In this document: piece by piece, positions 12,300-24,898 of the stretch
How positions within the stretch are numbered: position 1 is the stretch's first letter
How the letters are laid out: each line of letters begins with the position of its first letter
Assembly: GCF_022201045.2 (NCBI RefSeq)
Contig: NC_068558.1
Location: 6,911,501-6,975,500, forward strand
Length of the DNA stretch: 64,000 nt
DNA from: Citrus sinensis
Lineage: Eukaryota; Streptophyta; Magnoliopsida; Sapindales; Rutaceae
Direction of reading: 5' to 3'
Notes under the pieces: generated by a model
Database searches by the model: none
Told to the model about the DNA's origin: nothing
Seen by the model: the letters and a program-made list of their open reading frames with translations, nothing else
Program-made: the position numbers and the translations under genes

Positions 12300-15200
12300 G
12301 CAAGCCCCAAAAAACAGAGGAAAAAGAAAAGAAAGAACGAAAGAAAGTAAGAAAGAACGCAGAGAACTAGAAAGTTCTGAGAATCAAAAGGGAGGCCTTC
12401 AAAGAAAGAGAGAGAGATAGCAAAAAGGTTCAGAGGGAACTTGCAGATGTTGTCTTGTCTCACGGACGCGTATTGCATTTCTGAAGTTTGATTCTTTAGT
12501 TTTTGTGTTTTGTCTGTTTGTTTGACGAGAAACGGAGACAGAGAAAAAATTGCGGTGACAGACAGGATTTTTTTTTTTTTTTTTTTTTTTGGAGATTTAT
12601 CAATTTATGCAAGAGAATTTATAATAATAATTATTATTATTAGAATGGATTAGATTTAACTGAATGAGTTTATTGTTTTAACCGTCAAATAATCCGTTGT
12701 TTTGAAAAAAAAAAGAAAAAAGAACGATGATTGGATTTTTTAATATTTTCCTGTGGACTTGTTTATCCACCACTAAATTAATTTAAATTTAGTTTGAATT
12801 TGACTTTTTGTTTTTTTTAGTTATTTAAATTTAGTTGATTAAACAAAATCCAATTTTTATAATTTCTTTAACATAATTTTTTATATTTATTTGAAAATAA
12901 ATATCTATAATCCTTCAACCCTCATAAATTATTTTCACATAAAAAAAATGTATTTAATCACTTGACTTGTATTTTTGTTTTTCTGTTTTTGGTAAATCCC
13001 ATCACTTATCCAATCCTTATCCTTGATCCTACTTTTTTTAACAAAATATTATTTAGACAATTAGATTTATCCAATAAAAATATTATTTAGAAAATTAAAT
13101 TTATCCGTTTATATATCCATTAGATTTTCATTGTTTTATAAGATAAAATTTTCATTAATTTAGTAAAGTGAATCCATGCAAAGTTTCTTCCCAACCCAAT
13201 AACAGAGGAGAGATTGATTTTATTTACATTTCAAACAAAATGTTAAAGTTTCCCTTCTCACAAGTTCCTTTGTGCACTAATGGAGATACTGATTTTCCTT
13301 TGTTTTTTTTCAAAATATTCAGGAATAGATGATTAAGATATTCCCATCATGCGATCATTTATTAATTAATCCATTAATTAACTCCGGAAGTTTCAGTAGA
13401 TTTTTTTGTTATAAATATTAATATAATAGAAGTTGATTTAAGAAATTTATTAAATTTCTAACTGTAAATGTAAGTAAATTTGTAATGTTACATTAAAAAA
13501 AGAACTATAAAAAACCCTTTTCAATTAACTGTTTATGTTTCAAAGATATTTTCTTTTGCTCCTTGATTTTTCAATCTATAATGACTTGAAAATTGAAATC
13601 AGCCAAAATGATGAGTGCGGCATTAGTGCCCTTGAAATTACACGACAGCAACTGAATATATGATGGTGTTGGACAACTCACTTAAGTGACTTAACATTGG
13701 ACAGATGCCAATCCCATTAGACCATTAGTACAATTTGATGTGACAAATTGGACTACTCTAATTACTAATAGACTCGTTCACAAATCACAATAAAAGCTAA
13801 AAAAAAAAAAAAAAAAATCCTCAACTGACAGCTCTGTACATTAAATTCAATTTCATAGCACCCTCTAAATGCAAAATTTTGCTGCTTCCATGTTTTGCTT
13901 CTTTTCAATGTTAAAATGTTTGGTATACAAGATTTTTATCGAGACTTAGTTATGTTGTAATTGTGGTATTGTGTCACAGTTATAACCAATTATTAGATTT
14001 ACTTGAATCTACTGTTATATTCTTAATCTAAGTGGATTCAAAGACTAGTTGCAACTGTGGCACGGTATTACAGTTATAACATAACCGGATCTTTTTTATC
14101 GATTGTCCTATTATATGGGTAAATGACCACAACATACTCACTTTCGTTTTTATTATTTGTTTATTTGGGAATAATTTTTTTTTTAGATTTATGCGATTTC
14201 GAAATAATTTCACCAAAAACGATTTATGTGACTATGTCGTTTTTTCCATTTCAATACAATGTCATATATATAGCTGAAATTTACAAAAAATTATTTGATT
14301 TCGTTTTATTCCAATAGATTGGTGTTAATCAATTTTAATGGTTAATTTTGATTAGTTGGGCGGCGTCTATCTATTCATTGTTGTGATAAGTTGATGATTA
14401 TTAATCATCCAATCGATTGGGTCGACACTAAATTAAATAAGATTGGGAAAGTTAAAAGTTTTAAGTTATAATGAAAGCCTAGTTAATAAAAAAAAAACGA
14501 ACCGCCACAAGGGAACATGCCTACTAAATTTTATTGTTTAATAGGCATGATGAGATAAATAAGTAATTAATACGTATTGATGAATATCGCTGAATACATC
14601 TATGGTTCAAAAATACCCACGTTGCGTAGCAGTTTGATGATAGCATATGAAAATTTTTAACTCTATGAATACGTATTTGAAGAGTATAAGACACAAATGT
14701 AAAGAGAATTCAATTGCACTTTTTGATCCCCTTTCCACTCTCTCATAGCTTTCGTCAATTTCCTTTTTTGTTTGGGGTCACCGTTGTCTAAACGTATAAA
14801 AAAAATAAAAAAGGACACATGCAAAGTAAGTGGGTTGAGCATTTTTTTATATTAGAAAATCATTTATATTAAAGAAACCATAGGTTATAATTTTAATACA
14901 ATGTTGATAACAATGATATATTCAAATGAAGGGCTTGTGGGTTGTCTCTTTTGAGTTCTTTTTTTTTTTTAAACTAGAAAATTGTGGACCAATGACACTG
15001 CAAACAGTCAGCAAAAAAAAAAAGTACGGCCAGCGAGACGTGCATCTGAGTCAGCATACGACATGTCGGCCAAGAGTCCAACCAGTATGTTGTTGTTTAT
15101 TGCCGCCTCCAAACACTTGTCATTTGATTAGCGGATGAACTTGTGTAATTTGGATAAGCGATGACGAGGATTAAGAGAGTAATGGCCGTGTATAAATTTT

Positions 15201-18200
15201 AGTTAATTGATCAACGTTTGCCACTTGGCTAATCGAAAACCAAAGTAAGATTTGTTAATTATTCGTTGAAAGAGCCACCACAGCTTTCGGATAGGCCTCG
15301 TTGGATTTTTAATTAGATGTTGTGAGAATGATTTATATATGCGGAGTTTCGATTTAGATAAAGATAAGTATCATGTTTATATCTCCATTAGTCGAGCTGT
15401 TATAATTAATAATTGGTATCAAGACAACTAATCAAGCTTGCATGGAAATAAAACTCGCTTCTTCGATGAGTTACGTTACACGTGTTAAACTTAACATGCG
15501 TTATACTACAAATTCAAAAATAGCCGCCGGCGTGGGGGCCAAAGTATATTGCTTTCTCTTCTATTTTGATCCCAGAAATTGAGACCAATTCTCGTTTAAT
15601 TAATGAAAATTGGGATCGGGTGGAACCGGGCAAGTTGCTTCAATTATGATAAACATGATGCCCAGTCAAGGAGCAATGACTAGGATTTGACGATGAAGAG
15701 AAAAAGGTGACACCAAATGAGGTGATCAATGTCATCGTTCATTATTATTATTTGCTTCTCCTTAATGCAAGTTGCACGGTTACTGTGTTCATCTCCAATT
15801 AGTAAATTAAATCAGTCAATATGCATAAGCTGGATTCATTAATTAAACCCTAAAAAGTCATGCAAGTTGCCTTACATGATTGATAATTTTTTAGAGTTCA
15901 TTTCGTGATCTGACTCCGATATATATATATAGAGAGAGAGAGAGAGATTCGTTGTGGTTACGGCGTTTTTTTTTTTTTTAATTCTTTTTGCATTGCATAG
16001 GGAAGAATTTAGCAAGTCTTTTGATTCGAGTTAGCATATTGCCAAACTCACTTCATTCTTGCCAACTACAATGCGATTCCTATTATTTCGTTGGGATAAA
16101 GATCACATAATATTCTAGTTGTTTAATTTCTCTCGTTATATATGTGTGAAGATGCTAAATTGTGAGATACCATAATCATACTGTTAAAAAAAAAATATAT
16201 GTGTGATTGTTGGATTGAAACCAAATATAAATGTGATGTCAACAAGACTGACACGAAATGTATTTGGTGTAACAAGAAGTTAAATTCTCGTTCTTGGCAT
16301 TTCCATTTTAAAGGTCCAAAACAACCAAAAAGAAACAATGAGCTAGCTACTCAAAAAGGGGACTATATATATATATATATATGGTAGCACGATGCTAGCC
16401 ACTAATTAATTTATTCTTGCCATTCATGGGTGAGGGGCGGCAGACAGGCAAAGTATGTGACAACAAGGGGTCGGTTTGTTTGAATTATAAATTAAGTTAT
16501 AAGCCAAGCTTTCTGCGGATATATTGCTTTTGAAAAATGTTGCCAAATACCAATTATGTGCATTACATGTGCGAAACGGAACGTATTACAATTGTTTGCG
16601 GGCGCGATATGGGCGGCGCGTTCTGATTGAATCACTCCGCAACTTCTTGATGGTTTGAGAAACGCAGCAGGTGGAATTAATGTAATATTGCATATTTGAT
16701 AAAAAAAAAAAAAAACATTTATGGTGTGTTTACTTCATGAAATAAGGAATGAATTAATGTAATTTATAAATTTATGGTAAATATTTTTGTAAATGTCGAT
16801 TCATACAAATGAGTGTGTGAATAATAAAAATCTTTTTAGTAAAAGAATGACAACAATACAATAAATAAGTTTATAATATAAAATTATTAAAATTGTACAT
16901 TAAATAATTATTTATGATTTTTTTTTATTTTAGCGATAGAGAATGTGATATATTTGAATAATTTAATTTAATGAAAAGAAAAAAAAACAAGTATGACCAC
17001 AAAGGAAATAAATGATTAAATTATGAAAATGTTGTTAATTATTACTATATCATTGCTTTAGTTAAAGTGAAGAATTTTCTTACTGCAAAATTACTCCTGG
17101 TGACAATATTATAATATATTGACACACACACACATAAATATATATATATGTTCAATTAGACTAAATTATAATATTATTTTACAGTAAGTTAAAATAGAAC
17201 TAACATCTTAGCCTCTGAATAATTTCAATTTATTCAATAGATATATAATTAAATTATTTTATAAACTAAGCCTTTAACTCTAATTGAAGAAAAAAATTGA
17301 ATTGGGGACACACTTAAAAATGAAATGAAAATTATTATTTTACAAAAATTTTAAAAACTTGAAGGATATAAGCCAAATTTTTACGGCTAGAAGGCGTAGG
17401 TCCGCTTCTGGATTGCTCTGAGATTGTGGGCAGGTCATTGGAGTCAAAAGAGTATACGATAAATTTACCATTAGAAATTACATGTTTAATTTTTTTTTTC
17501 TCCAAAAAGTTTTATGTGAAGCAAACTCTCTTTAGTTCCGAAATGAAGAAGTAAAAAAAAAAAAAATTATCAGATAACTACAAAATCTTAGAAAAAGTAG
17601 TAGTTTGAACTATCTCTGATTAGAAAGAAAATGACTATCCATGGGAGATTTAAACGACGAAAATAATTGCTCTGAGGGAGAAGACGATAACAACTCTCAT
17701 ATACCTACAGAACACTCAAAAAAGTATAGAGAAATGTCACAAACAGATCTATTAAAACCGTGGGGACCAATCTGTTGAAAAAAAAAAAAAAAGAGGTAAA
17801 ACTTTTAGAAAGAATTCTATTAAAGTTGATACGAAAACTCTCAAAAACATGAGAGAAAAACCCATTTTATTATTTTGCTTGAAGATGAGACTGACGGCTG
17901 AAGTTTTGTTTATTGAGGGGAACAGGTGGTCGTTATTAATTGACTTCACTAATCGTGCCCATTTGACACCACAGCCCAACTAAGCTGCAGTATCGCTCTA
18001 TCATTTTAGCCGTCTCTTAATAATTTGTTTTTTAAAAATCATCATTTTTCCGTTTTCTCTTATAATTTTTGAAGGGGGAAAAAAAAAAGGCTCCCACTCC
18101 CATTCTCCCACTATCTGTTTCCTTTTCATTTTTGATTTGACTTATCTTTCCAAAGACAAAAAATAGAGCAAAGCTTTGTTACAGTGTGCGAGTCGGAGTC

Positions 18201-18330
18201 ACAATTGCGTCTTAAAAGGCGATGGGATGTGAGTGGTACTAAGAGTAACTGATGGCATTTCAACATCTTTTGATAGAAGCCACGACAACGTGAGTACAAA
18301 TATCTCCTCAACGAATCTGAAAGGAGTGGG
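12300..18330. other. Gene-poor intergenic region of about 6 kb
   Basis: After the 5' region of the F-box/PP2 gene, which is rich in GAAAGA runs and a T tract at about 12571-12590, no gene is recognisable. Open frames are short, low in complexity and often lack ATG. An inverted-repeat element lies at 13943-14091. Simple AT and homopolymer runs occur at about 13800, 15920, 16365, 16700 and 17775. Confidence 0.55.
13943..14091. repeat. 149-bp inverted-repeat MITE candidate
   Basis: The left arm starts GACTTAGTTATGTTGTAA. The reverse complement of the right arm starts GATCCGGTTATGTTATAA. About 65 bases per arm pair imperfectly, so the element is almost all stem. The flanks on both sides contain TTTTTATCGA, offset by one T, which looks like a slightly altered 9- or 10-bp target duplication. 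Probably an old Mutator-type MITE. Confidence 0.55.
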
Positions 18331-18339
18331 CATATTGGA

Positions 18340-18895
18340 TTTCGGTTCGGGTTATTTAAATTTCGGTTTACGTTTTAATCCGATTGGATTATAGAATTGA
18401 ATTTAATCGGGTTCAAAACGTTAATTTGAACTGGACCGAACTAAATTTAATTTAGTTCGGTTCGGCTCGGGTTTATAATTCGGATTGAATTGTGTTAATT
18501 TGGTTCGGTTCGGTTCGGGTTCGTAATTTGGATTGAATTTGGTTGGTAATTCGAGTTAGAACAATTTAATCCACAAATTCTACCAAACACCACTTAAAAT
18601 ACAAAAATCTCAAATCTAAACATCCTTGACAAATTTCAACAAGTCTTTTTAAAATTAATAAAATATAAAACATGTAGTCAAAGAGTTTCTTTTTTGTTTA
18701 ATACATATATATATTATTTTTAAAAGCCAAAACTTCAAAAAAAAACAACTCGTTCGGGTTCAACCCGAACTGAATTTTAATCCAAACAGATTAATAATTT
18801 GGGTTCGCTCGGGTTGCACAGGTTAACCCAAACCGAACTGAACCCGAAATAAATTTCAGGTTCTGTTCGGTCCAAATTAACCCAATCCGAACGCC
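18340..18895. repeat. Degenerate inverted repeat built on TTCGG/CCGAA motifs
   Basis: The left 200 bases are dense in TTCGGTTCGGGTT-type motifs. The right 150 bases carry the complementary AACCCGAAC and AACCGAAC motifs. AT-rich DNA separates them. The left end has GTGGGCATATT, like the GTGGGCA found near the ends of plant hAT elements. Exact boundaries and a target duplication could not be fixed. Confidence 0.5.
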
Positions 18896-19316
18896 ATCTT
18901 AATAATGCCGAGAGACATTTCTATTTTCAAATTTAATTAAAAAGTAGAAAAATCTTCGTCCGTCGAAGGTTGCGCAAATTGCAAAAACCTGTGATCCCAA
19001 ATTTCTTGACAAGAAGCGAAACCAAACACATGCATGATCATCATCTTTCCCATCACACACGGGTACTGGTGACGGAAAAGAAGGGCAAAGACAAATGAAC
19101 AAATGACGTAACAAACCCATGTGCAGAAATTAGGGGCTTTGATAAATATTTATGAAAAGGGAGCCCCTAGCATTTGCCTTATGAAAAGGACATTAGCGGT
19201 GCACGGTTGTGATTGCAAAGGACGCCAGCCGTAGAAAGTTGTCCATTGTGCAGTCCAGCTCGACATCAGCTGCAGCTAATGGCCATTTGTTCGATTAATT
19301 ATATCTTTGTCGCCGT

Positions 19317-19418
19317 CATAGCTTGACACCTATGCCGTGATAACGAAAGCAAGTGGACTAATGGACAACGTTCACTGCCTAAAAATGACAATGGGTAAAT
19401 TGTTTGATTCCTTATATT
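19317..19418. repeat. Direct repeat, copy 1 (partner at 20297-20403)
   Basis: The segment from AGCTTGACA through CTAATGGACAACGTTCACTG to GGTAAATTGTTTGATTCC closely matches 20297-20403, in the same orientation about 980 bases away. The two copies bracket the PMEI-like pseudogene fragment and suggest a local segmental duplication. Confidence 0.7.
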
Positions 19419-19924
19419 ATAATTTTTTAGTTGATCATATTACAGAAGCCCATCCACCTAACTTATCATACTCAAATCGTGATTTTACAGTTGAGAGTTG
19501 CTCACGTATTATATAAGTTAATTCAAAATTTATTCTCATATCATAAGAAAATTCTCTTATCACTATTATCATATGCTGGCTGATCTTTTTGCCACTCGTG
19601 CATCCACTCGTGCATGAGTTTAACTCTCACAAGTCACAATAGATAAAACTTAAGAGACTAAATCGTACAAAAAAAATTAACTTTTAAATATGAGTTAGGC
19701 TCGTAGACATTTATATGACATCGAAGCCAAACTTTCATATGAGTCAAATGTCAAAACTACTTTTCTCCATGAAAAAGACAAGACAAAAAAGGCCAACCTT
19801 ACACTAATAGTGTACGATTAAGATAATCTTTAGCAATTGAGCTAACTGTCAACTACCAGTTAGCTTGAAACTTGATAACCACATACGTTGAGTGTTTGTT
19901 TCCCTCGCATTGCTAAATTATGCA

Positions 19925-20115
19925 AGCAGCAAGTGTCTTGCTAGCCCTTTGACGTCTTCGGCGCTGGCACTACGAAGGTATCATCTCAAAATTAGCTTGC
20001 ACATTGAAACCAATATGAATTCCTGCAGGTTTCCATTATTAAATCAGCTTGAACTTGTGTGTGTAAAACTGGTTTGTGAAAATACAAACGAAAAGAAATG
20101 CTATCCATGCACAAA
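19925..20115 (-). pseudogene. PMEI/invertase inhibitor-like pseudogene fragment
   Basis: This segment aligns without large gaps to about 25225-25405 of the intact gene at 24899-25426, in the same orientation. Shared blocks are CTAGCCCTTTGACRTCTTNGGCGC, GGCTCGCACATTGAAACC and TTATTAAATCAGCTTGAAC, allowing a few differences in each. It covers the signal-peptide end, the first Cys region and the start of the LASPLTSSA/VKGLAKI equivalent. Coding is disrupted and the downstream two thirds of the gene are absent. It is a decayed paralogue about 5 kb from the functional copy, not an expressed gene as far as can be seen. Confidence 0.82.
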
Positions 20116-20296
20116 GTGCTATGAAAACTGGTTTGTGAAACCAGCTATGAAAACTGGTTTGATAAATCAAAAGGAAGTTGGTCAGAAGGCTGATAAGGCC
20201 AGCCGACAGCCGTAGCAAGCAACATGATTATTTTAGTGTTTGTTTGGTAGGTTACATCTTTATCACCTGCCCTGGGATGGCCAGTGCTTGATTTTA

Positions 20297-20403
20297 TAGC
20301 TTGACATGTACGGCCATGATCACGAGTGCACGCATGTAGGCCAGTCGCTAATGGACAACATTCATTGTATAAATATGACACTCGGTAAATTCTTTGATTC
20401 CCT
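20297..20403. repeat. Direct repeat, copy 2 (partner at 19317-19418)
   Basis: Shares AGCTTGACA, CTAATGGACAACATTCATTG and GGTAAATTCTTTGATTCC with copy 1, with scattered substitutions. It lies just beyond the PMEI-like pseudogene. A shorter repeat, AAAACTGGTTTG, occurs three times in between (about 20065, 20127 and 20148). Confidence 0.7.
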
Positions 20404-21330
20404 CCCTTTTATCCACAAATTCTTTTAATTTTGGAAAATTTTATGAAGAAATATAAATTTTATAAATTATACATAAGGCTAGTAAATGAAAAGTAACACA
20501 AATACATTAATATAAGAGTAATAAATTATTGTTTTAAAATTGTAAACAAAGCAAACACTTGCAAAAATAATATAAAAATTATAAATCAACATTGGAATTT
20601 AATTTTAAAAACACTTTCTTTATTTAATTTATCTGAGCAAAGAAAATAATTTTTCATTAATTGAAAACAAACAATTTGTATTGAGACAATTGGAATTAAA
20701 TTTTATTAAATTGGTTTAACCATAAATTCTATATTCACACTAGGACATTTATAAACTATGTTTTTTATCATAGTGTTTTTTTTACTATACAAAACAATTA
20801 AGCAAAATTATTTTTCTTATGTGGATCAAACCAAAACAAAATAAAAATACATTATTATATTACTATGTATAAAAGATCAATAAAATTAAATCTAATTTTT
20901 AGTTTTATACATATATCATGTACTTTCAAACTTTACTTCTTACTTATACTAAAATATGATTAAGGGACATAATGTGAGAGGGCAATGCTCCCTTCCATAC
21001 ACAATTTTCACTACTACCTAAGTTGCTTTAATGAAAGTTAATCTTTCTTATAAAAAAAAATTATATCATTAGGGTTGCTTTCGAGGAGGTTTAGAAGGAT
21101 GAAAAATTAGTTGGATGAAAAATTAGTTATCTTACAAACAATCTTGAAAATATAACAAACAATCAAATTTTTATCAATCTTGAAATTTTGATTGTTAATA
21201 AAATTTCACATATATCATCACATGTATTATATAAACCCAAAATTATCATTATTCAGTTTAGAAATACAAGCAGTAAATATATAAGGTGATAATTATCATA
21301 ATGAGTTTTTACTTTATATATTTAATTTTT
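20404..21330. other. AT-rich intergenic spacer
   Basis: Very AT-rich DNA with no recognisable gene or bounded element. It leads into the tandem repeat array. Confidence 0.5.
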
Positions 21331-21379
21331 TTTAATAACCTTATAATATATACTTATTTTATGCTTCATTTATAAGTAT

Positions 21380-22170
21380 TCTATTTCATTTATATAATTC
21401 ATAGGTTATTTTACACTTAATGTTATTTTACAATTTTTATGCCACACCTGTAAATTTATGTTTTGTTTATCAATAATACATTATTTCACCACTCCTATGT
21501 TAATTTACTTGTTTTACCTTTTATGTACAAATATTATGTTTTATTTACTTAATTTATACTTTATTTTACACTTAATGTTGATTTACAAGTTTTATATTAT
21601 ATTTGTAATTTTATGTCTTGTTTACCAAAAATATATCATTTTACCATTCCTATGTTAATTTACTTATTTTACATTTTTATTTATAGGTCTTATGTTTTAT
21701 TTACGTTATTTATATTTTATTTTACACTTAATGTTGATTTAAAGTTTCTTGTTATTTTGATAAGTTTTTATTTTGTTTATCAATGAAATATCACTTTACC
21801 GCTCCTATGTTAATTTACTTATTTTATCTTTCATTTACAAGTCTTATATTCCATTTGCATCATTTACGCTTTATTTTACACTTAATGTTGATTTATAAGT
21901 TTTATGTTATATCTATAAAAAAAAATTAATTTCCAATAATACATCAATTTACCACTTTTGTGTTGATATGATTCACTTGTTTTACCTTTCATTTAAAAGT
22001 CTTATGTTTTATTTACTTAATTTCTGTTTTATTTTACACTTAATATTTATTTACAAGTTTTACAATACATCTATAAGTTTCTGTTTTGTTTACCAGTAAT
22101 ACGCTGCTTTACTACTGTTATGTTAATCTATTTGTTTTACTTTCATTTACACAATTTATGTTTAAATACA
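21380..22170. repeat. Tandem array of about five 155-bp AT-rich units
   Basis: The phrase TTACACTTAATGTT recurs at about 21411, 21565, 21722, 21875 and 22034, a spacing of 153-159 bases. Each interval also repeats CTATGTTAATTTACTTGTTTTAC-like and CTTATGTTTTATTTAC-like blocks in the same order. Units have diverged by substitutions and small indels. This is a short minisatellite/satellite-like array; the open frames in it are by-products of low complexity. Confidence 0.88.
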
Positions 22171-22313
22171 ATATTGGTGTCATGATTTTAATTACGACAT
22201 TATTTAAAATTTACTTTTTCCCCCTCGATTTACTTACTGTTAAACAGGAAATATGTGCAGTTGTGATTCCTATACAAAACATGTACACTCAACTATGTTG
22301 CTTCTTCATATAT

Positions 22314-22492
22314 GGATCGAGATCCTCTCATGATCTGATCTTCATCTGAGAAAATTCTGTTAATATGATTGGTGGTTAATAAATTAAAAAGAAAAAATAA
22401 TTCAATCATAATCATCCACTAACACTAAAACACATGTGGCACAAGATTTGTAAAAGATCATGAGTGCTCAGATCATGAGAGGATCCTGATCC
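22314..22492. mobile_element. 179-bp MITE with a 10-bp target duplication
   Basis: Terminal inverted repeats of 25 bases differ at two positions. Both arms contain GATCCTCTCATGATCTGA. The element is flanked by a perfect direct repeat, CTTCATATAT, at 22304-22313 and 22493-22502. A duplication of 9-10 bases fits a Mutator-like non-autonomous element. The interior is non-coding. Confidence 0.85.
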
Positions 22493-22533
22493 CTTCATAT
22501 ATATAGCCAAGTTATGAGTTGATCATTTTTTTG

Positions 22534-24587
22534 GGGTAATTTTTAGAGACCTCCCCTGAGATTTAGTGTATTAACACCTATATACAAAGTATGACCGTAA
22601 TTACAAAGACCTCTCTCGTTGTTTGTATTTCCATCCAATGGTTGTTAGTAGATCAATGAAATAACCAAAATACCCCTAAAGCCAAAAACACTCTCATAGC
22701 AACCACTAAGGTGTTGTTCGTTAACAAAATGAAATATGTTTTGCTCCCAGTATACGAATAAAAAAAAAACATAATAACCAAATACTTAGACATTAAATAC
22801 TCATTGACTGAAAAAAAAAATATTGGTGAAGAATTTAACAATTTATGAACTTCAATTAAGAAAATCATATTTGTTTCAAGCAGCTCAAAAAAAAATCTAT
22901 AACAAAACATTCCCTTCTTAACATTTTTTTTCTTGTAGTTCCAATAAGATTTACAAAACAAAAAAACATGAGAGAAGAAAATATATAGATTTATAGTTGA
23001 AGTTACAAATACAAAATATACCAAGTACAAAAAACAATCTAATTTCAAAACCAACCGAAGAGCTTCTTTGGTTCTTAAGAGTGCTACCAATTGCATAATA
23101 TTTTACAGCCATTTCCTCTGCCTTAAAAAATTCTTGTCCATCTCCAGCTTCAATCATTGCCCTTTTCTCTTGTGCTTCTATGTTTAGTAAAATCTATCTT
23201 ATTTTTCATTTTTTAAGCATATTCTACCTTCTTCCTTTCTAATTTTCCTACCAATTACTCAATATGTTGAAAATGTATTATTTATAAATATGTGAGATTA
23301 ATAGAAAGCACTCTAAAATGTCTAACCCAAAGGGTCTTATGGCTGTAGGGGAATTTTTTAAAAACAAAAGCAATTGAAATTCAACTTATATTATGCGCAA
23401 AAAAAGAAAGTTGAATCGGCCATGACACATAAATAAGTAATGCATTTCAAGATAATTAAGAGCTCCTTAAGTTTGTTTCTAGGCAAAATATATTTGATTA
23501 AACATATCATAGCAAATTTTGTATTTCATTTTTAATCATTTCATAACAGAACGAAATCCTAAGCAATTATTAGGAAATAACTATAATCAATAGTGTTTAA
23601 ATGAGAAAGCATATTCAAAGTTTTATGAAATTTAGATCAAACACGAGTTTATGGACAAAGACTTGTAGTATCTGGATATTCACAACTAGTGCACACTGAT
23701 CAAGTTACAGGCAGATACACAAGGTGAAATCTTATAAAAAAAAACATTTAAAACCCATTTAAATCGTATTTGCGAATAAACCCACTTAAATCTTAAATTG
23801 TAATCACAAATATGATCCCAAAAATTAATTTCATTAAAAACATCTCAATTTGTTTATTTCAATTTTATTATAAAATTTTTGGAATTATATTTGCGGTTAC
23901 AAAACTAAAACCCACTTTTGTTCAACACAAAAATCACATAAAAATAACTAATTTTTAATACGCAATGGTTTGTTTAGCTCATCGCTAGTGCGAATCACAC
24001 TAAAAACATGCAGTAGCTTCTTCAACAACTTAAACACAGCATTAAATCCATTTTCAAACACAGCATCAAATCAACCAAAAAGTTCTAACTTTAACATGCA
24101 TTGAGTTATTTGGAATTTTCACCTTCTATAAGGTTTAATAACTCATTCGTTCCTTGCCTGTTGCCAGCAATGGTCACTCGACGACAACATTTTCCTACCG
24201 CCATCACTTTGTTGTTAATCACTCTTCCTTCAAATTGGGGTTTCTCAAATTTGAGCTTCATTTGGCAAGGTTAGAATCATAAAGAGAAGAATCTAGGTGT
24301 ATTTGGGACTTTGGGTGGATGATGGATTGCTAATTAGCTTGAGTTTGGAAGATGAAAGAGAAGATATGTCCAATGCATGCTTGGAACCAATGGATAATGA
24401 AGTGCACAGCGAGTGAATATTGGTTTTTTTTCAAAATTTTAGATAGCTTTTTTAAGAAATTACCCTTATACATTGACAAGATTCCAAATGGAATCCAAAT
24501 GGTTGGGGAGGTATCTAATAATATGCTCATACTTTCTATTTAAGTGTTGATATGCCAAATCTTAGGGGAGGTCCCTAAAAATTACCC
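22534..24587. mobile_element. 2.05-kb fold-back element (non-autonomous, Mutator-like candidate)
   Basis: The left end GGGTAATTTTTAGAGACCTC pairs with the right end, whose reverse complement is GGGTAATTTTTAGGGACCTC. Similarity can be followed for about 95 bases inward. The flanks are T-rich, so the target duplication is ambiguous. The interior has no transposase that I recognise. A minus-strand open stretch near 23040-23160 (AGDGQEFFKAEEMAVKYYA) is unrecognised and could be captured host sequence or chance. Confidence 0.6.
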
Positions 24588-24898
24588 TTTTTTCTCTCTA
24601 ATTTTTCTTGAATTCACGGGAACTAAACCTCATAACAAAAGTTTTAAATCCATCATTTTACCAGTTTTCGTTTATGGGGGCGGCATTCATTTTTGCCTGC
24701 ACTTGATTGTCTCTCTTGTATATGCTAGGCTTTCTTTGGGCTCTAAACTATTTTGGACTTATCTTAATATAAACTTGAACAATGTCGCGTACTAGATGCT
24801 TCATTTAAAATATCATCGTATGTTTCCTGACAATCAACCATTTATTGTCTTATAAATTTCACATAAAATTGACTTCCAACCGTAATGGAATAATCAAA

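Noticed and set aside
14926-15138. 70-residue open frame on the plus strand
   Set aside because: Low complexity (Phe and Lys runs from homopolymers), no family similarity and no splice context.
19892-20215. 107-residue plus-strand open frame
   Set aside because: It is antisense to the PMEI-like pseudogene relic and has no identity of its own.
21458-21658. Leu/Ile/Tyr-rich membrane-like open frame
   Set aside because: It arises from the AT-rich 155-bp tandem units.
22653-23096. 147-residue minus-strand hydrophobic open frame
   Set aside because: It has no ATG at its listed start, is low in complexity and falls inside the fold-back element.
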